In this document: positions 61,370 to 64,000 of the stretch, piece after piece
Numbering within the stretch: position 1 is the first letter of the stretch
Layout: the number at the start of each line of letters is the position of its first letter
NCBI GenBank assembly: GCA_964035795.1
Contig: OZ038326.1
Location: forward strand, 5,569,759-5,633,758
Length of the DNA: 64,000 nt
From: Pterobdella sp. o SKG-2022
Taxonomy: Eukaryota; Annelida; Clitellata; Hirudinida; Piscicolidae
Direction of reading: 5' to 3'
Translations under genes and position numbers: made by a program
The notes under the pieces: model-generated
What the model was told of the DNA's origin: nothing
What the model saw: only the letters and a program-made list of their open reading frames with translations
Databases searched by the model: none

Positions 61370-61440
61370 TCTCTAACGTGGGTTTCGGATGCGCAATTGA
61401 TAAGTTTCACAGGGCGCCACCCAATGTAAACCAGGAAACT
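61370..61440 (-). repeat. Dispersed repeat, copy 2
   Basis: Homologous to 18290-18365. The small plus-strand frame across it (MSKYVDLYVVSNVGFGC...) looks coding-like, but the repeat explains it. Confidence 0.45.
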
Positions 61441-62271
61441 AAGTACATATAATTATTTAACACAAGTCCTTTTTTCAACCCAGCCCAATATCACTTCGTT
61501 TTTCAGCTGCAACACTTCATGAAACATAACTCCACCAACAAAATATCTTAAAGAGCTTTCAGACATGTATCATCTACTGTTTGTGACTTCTCAAAACTCA
61601 AAATTACGAGCTAAATCTCATTAATACTTTCAAATACTTGTGGAAATACATCATCTTTTACCAGCTTTCAATAATACTTGACATGGACACCTCATTTGTT
61701 TTCTTAGCGCTTTATTAATTTTTATTGTTTTAATTAAAATTCGCTCACACAATAAACTAAAAACTCCCCAAAATGACAATGATTCTAATTTTAATCATGC
61801 AGCCCGTGTATTTTCAAAGCATTCAGTAATGATAACACTAAAATGTGCAACTAAACTCATAGAAACACAATTAAACATATAATGGTCCACCACATCATAT
61901 AACCGCATCAATCGAACATTTAACTTGAAATAAACGTATTTAATATGCTAATATAGACTGGTTTTTATGGGCATTGAAGCTTTTAGCTACACTGTTAGAG
62001 TACTTATCTAAAAACACTGGCCATAAAGTCATGTTTGTGCAGAACTAAAAATACATCCTACTGGAATATGAAGCATTTCACGTTTATTTGGGAATAGAAA
62101 ATAACTTTCACATTTGAAATTCACAAAAAATGCTTCTTTATATAACAAAACAGTATTTAATGACTAGAATATTTTTTGTCTATGGTTTAGAGTTTGAAGT
62201 CATCTCTGTTACAAGTGTGAAAAATATAATCATGGTTTTTTTGCACAACATCTCGTTCCAAACACCCTTAC

Positions 62272-62308
62272 CTGATGCTTCTCCGTATTGCAGTTTTCAT
62301 AGTTATTT
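62272..62308 (-). CDS. Possible 37-nt mini-exon, minus strand
   Basis: A strong acceptor (catgttttaatctcag) and donor (CATCAG|GTAAGG) flank 37 nt. The sequence is open in two frames (NNYENCNTEKHQ or ITMKTAIRRSI). It may belong to the same unidentified gene as 57529-57648, but no phase link was established. Confidence 0.25.
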
Positions 62309-63785
62309 CTGAGATTAAAACATGAATTCAACTATATAACATCTACACTTTTAAGAAAAATTGTATTCAGGTCAATTTGAAAATAAAATCATATTTGTCT
62401 ACATTGGTGAAAAAAGCAAAAGTTTAAGACTTATTTTGAAGTCAAAAACTTCTTTCGACCTGAAAGTGGAACATGCTTTACGCCTGCACTAAGCGATATA
62501 ATAATACATCTAAAAAACTATAATCTCTTAGATTTTGAAAAACGCCTTGCACTAGTCTGGAAAAAATCTTAAGTTTTTTCAAACTATTTTTAATCTCTGG
62601 TTACTGCGGGGTTGTTTTCAAGCTGTGTTGTGATACTACGCACAGTTTGGCTCTTATAAGTCTGCGGAACAAAATAAGTAGTGGAAACACTTTATAGATA
62701 GTTTATAAATTAATATTTTCCAATATTTCACAGTTTTTAACTCCAGTTGGAATTGAGATCAAACTGTGATGAAATTTTGTTAAAAATACCTTTTTTTTGA
62801 ATAAATCATTTTTAAGTTTGGTTTATTTTTATAGAAAAAAACTAAAAACATTCATTTTAGTTTCAATTATTTTTATCAAACATTCAAATTAAATTTTAAT
62901 TCAATTTGAAAAAAATATTTTTTCACCAAAGCAATGTATCGTTTGAATATTTTTAAATTTAGATCTATGTCAGATTTAGTTTATCTTATCTCGTCGTTGG
63001 AAAAGTATTCGAAAAAATTGTAAAAGAATTTCTAAGATTTGTATATATTCTCACAAATCCCCAATAAAATCTATGTTCTCCATAGTTTTTATAAATGAAC
63101 AATAAATGTATAAAAGTGAAAAATGTATTTATAATGAAGAACCTATCAAATACAATAAAAAGGAAATAAATATGAAATAAAAATATACCAATATCAATAA
63201 TCAAGGATATTTTGAATAGAAAAATTCAATAAAATGTTAAAATAAAAAATAAAAAATGCATAAATAAAATAAGAAAAATAACTAGAAATAATAATACATT
63301 AGATAAAACAAAAAGATATTGAATAAAAATGAAATGATATTAAAATAACATAAATAAAAAAACTAAAAGTAAAATTAAAAGCCATGCATAAACTAAAAAA
63401 TCAAAAGACATAGATCGATGAATAATATATAAAGAGATGATTCCTAAAGAATCACTGGCTGTGATGTTTATCGTTCAAGAAGCATTTGATAATTAATACG
63501 TGCCTCATCCATTAGTTAACGATGCATTTAAAAGACTGGGAAGTTTTTTTTGATTTTTTGGTATTTTTTATGTTATTGTTTTTTTTTTTTGCTTTTTTTT
63601 GTTATTTATTTTTATTCTTGATTATTTTTTTGTGTAGTTTACTATTGTCTTTATGGTTTATTATTGAAATGGACTTTTTGTTATTTTGTAATGGCTTGAA
63701 GTAGAAATAGTGGGATGATTTTTCATCATTATAAAAACTTTCCTTTAAAACATATAAAAACCACACAATATAATTTAACAAGACA

Positions 63786-63913
63786 GATGGAAACGGAGTC
63801 AAATTAACACGAAGACATTAAAGCTAGACGATTACATCCCAAGCGATTCCAACTACAATAACTTCAATGAATTTCATAACCTCAACAGCGATAATCGTAA
63901 TCAGCTGTGGGTG
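63786..63913 (+). CDS. Possible internal exon, plus strand, at the window edge
   Basis: After acceptor aacaagacag, the phase-2 frame reads WKRSQINTKTLKLDDYIPSD, then SNYNNFNEFHNLNSDNRNQL. It ends near ctgtgg|gtgtaa. The gene would continue beyond the window. The product is unknown. Confidence 0.3.
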
Positions 63914-64000
63914 TAAAGATTACCTTCTATTTATTATTCAGAATTGAGTTTTTAGATCAATCTTACTGGTTTTATTTTAACGTTTATGTTTATTTGAGTG

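Larger units (their letters stand above)
57655..64000. other. Mostly non-coding AT-rich DNA with a few orphan exon-like islands
   Basis: Apart from the candidate exons and repeats listed separately, I see no gene here. A weak frame at 59516-59632 (MIELNTSVYKSPPYDDG...) next to the truncated SINE, and a minus-strand frame at 59467-59432 (MKKSRSAETIDW, then a GTGAGA donor), are too short to call. Confidence 0.4.

Noticed and set aside
61353..61450. 39-codon coding-like frame starting MSKYVDLYVVSN
   Set aside because: Overlaps a dispersed repeat also present at 18.3 kb, so the apparent coding character is probably accidental.

Overview
This is eukaryotic DNA from an AT-rich invertebrate animal. 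The genes have many small exons separated by AT-rich introns. The recognisable products are bilaterian-type regulators: an ELK-type ETS factor, a ZEB/zfh1-type zinc-finger homeodomain factor and an ARHGAP18/28/40-type RhoGAP. The space between is filled with tRNA-derived SINEs, foldback elements, a dead retrotransposon fragment and very long microsatellites. I cannot fix the phylum from sequence alone. An AT-rich spiralian such as a flatworm is possible but not shown.

Layout. 1-2.2 kb holds SINE remnants. 2.2-4.7 kb (minus) is an ELK-like ETS gene with its whole coding sequence in one exon. 4.7-12 kb is intergenic, with a SINE and a broken retrotransposon at 9.3-10.4 kb. 15.6-16.6 kb (plus) holds the 3' exons of an unrecognised one-TM gene with an apparent one-base frame break. 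19.6-26.5 kb (plus) is a compact eight-exon gene for a predicted small secreted protein. Its promoter and introns hold four long pure microsatellites (about 1,648, 1,138, 225 and 165 bp), two foldback or hairpin insertions and a SINE. 27.4-39.1 kb (minus) is a RhoGAP gene that I reconstructed as 18 coding exons (558 codons); every exon junction agrees in phase. 42.0-51.5 kb (minus) is the ZEB/zfh1-like gene: N-terminal fingers, then a homeodomain, then a stop with no visible C-terminal finger cluster. 51.6-64 kb is mostly intergenic or intronic. It contains another long (ACT)n array, a 200-N assembly gap and several orphan exon-like islands of unidentified genes.

How the genes relate. They do not form an operon or pathway. 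The ELK-like factor keeps the MAPK docking and phosphorylation motifs of ternary-complex factors, the ZEB-like factor would be a DNA-binding repressor, and the RhoGAP would act on Rho-family GTPases at the cytoskeleton. The small secreted-protein gene and the RhoGAP gene are convergent (tail to tail). The RhoGAP and ZEB genes are tandem on the minus strand. All exon models come from reading frames, GT/AG signals and phase agreement by eye, with no transcript data.
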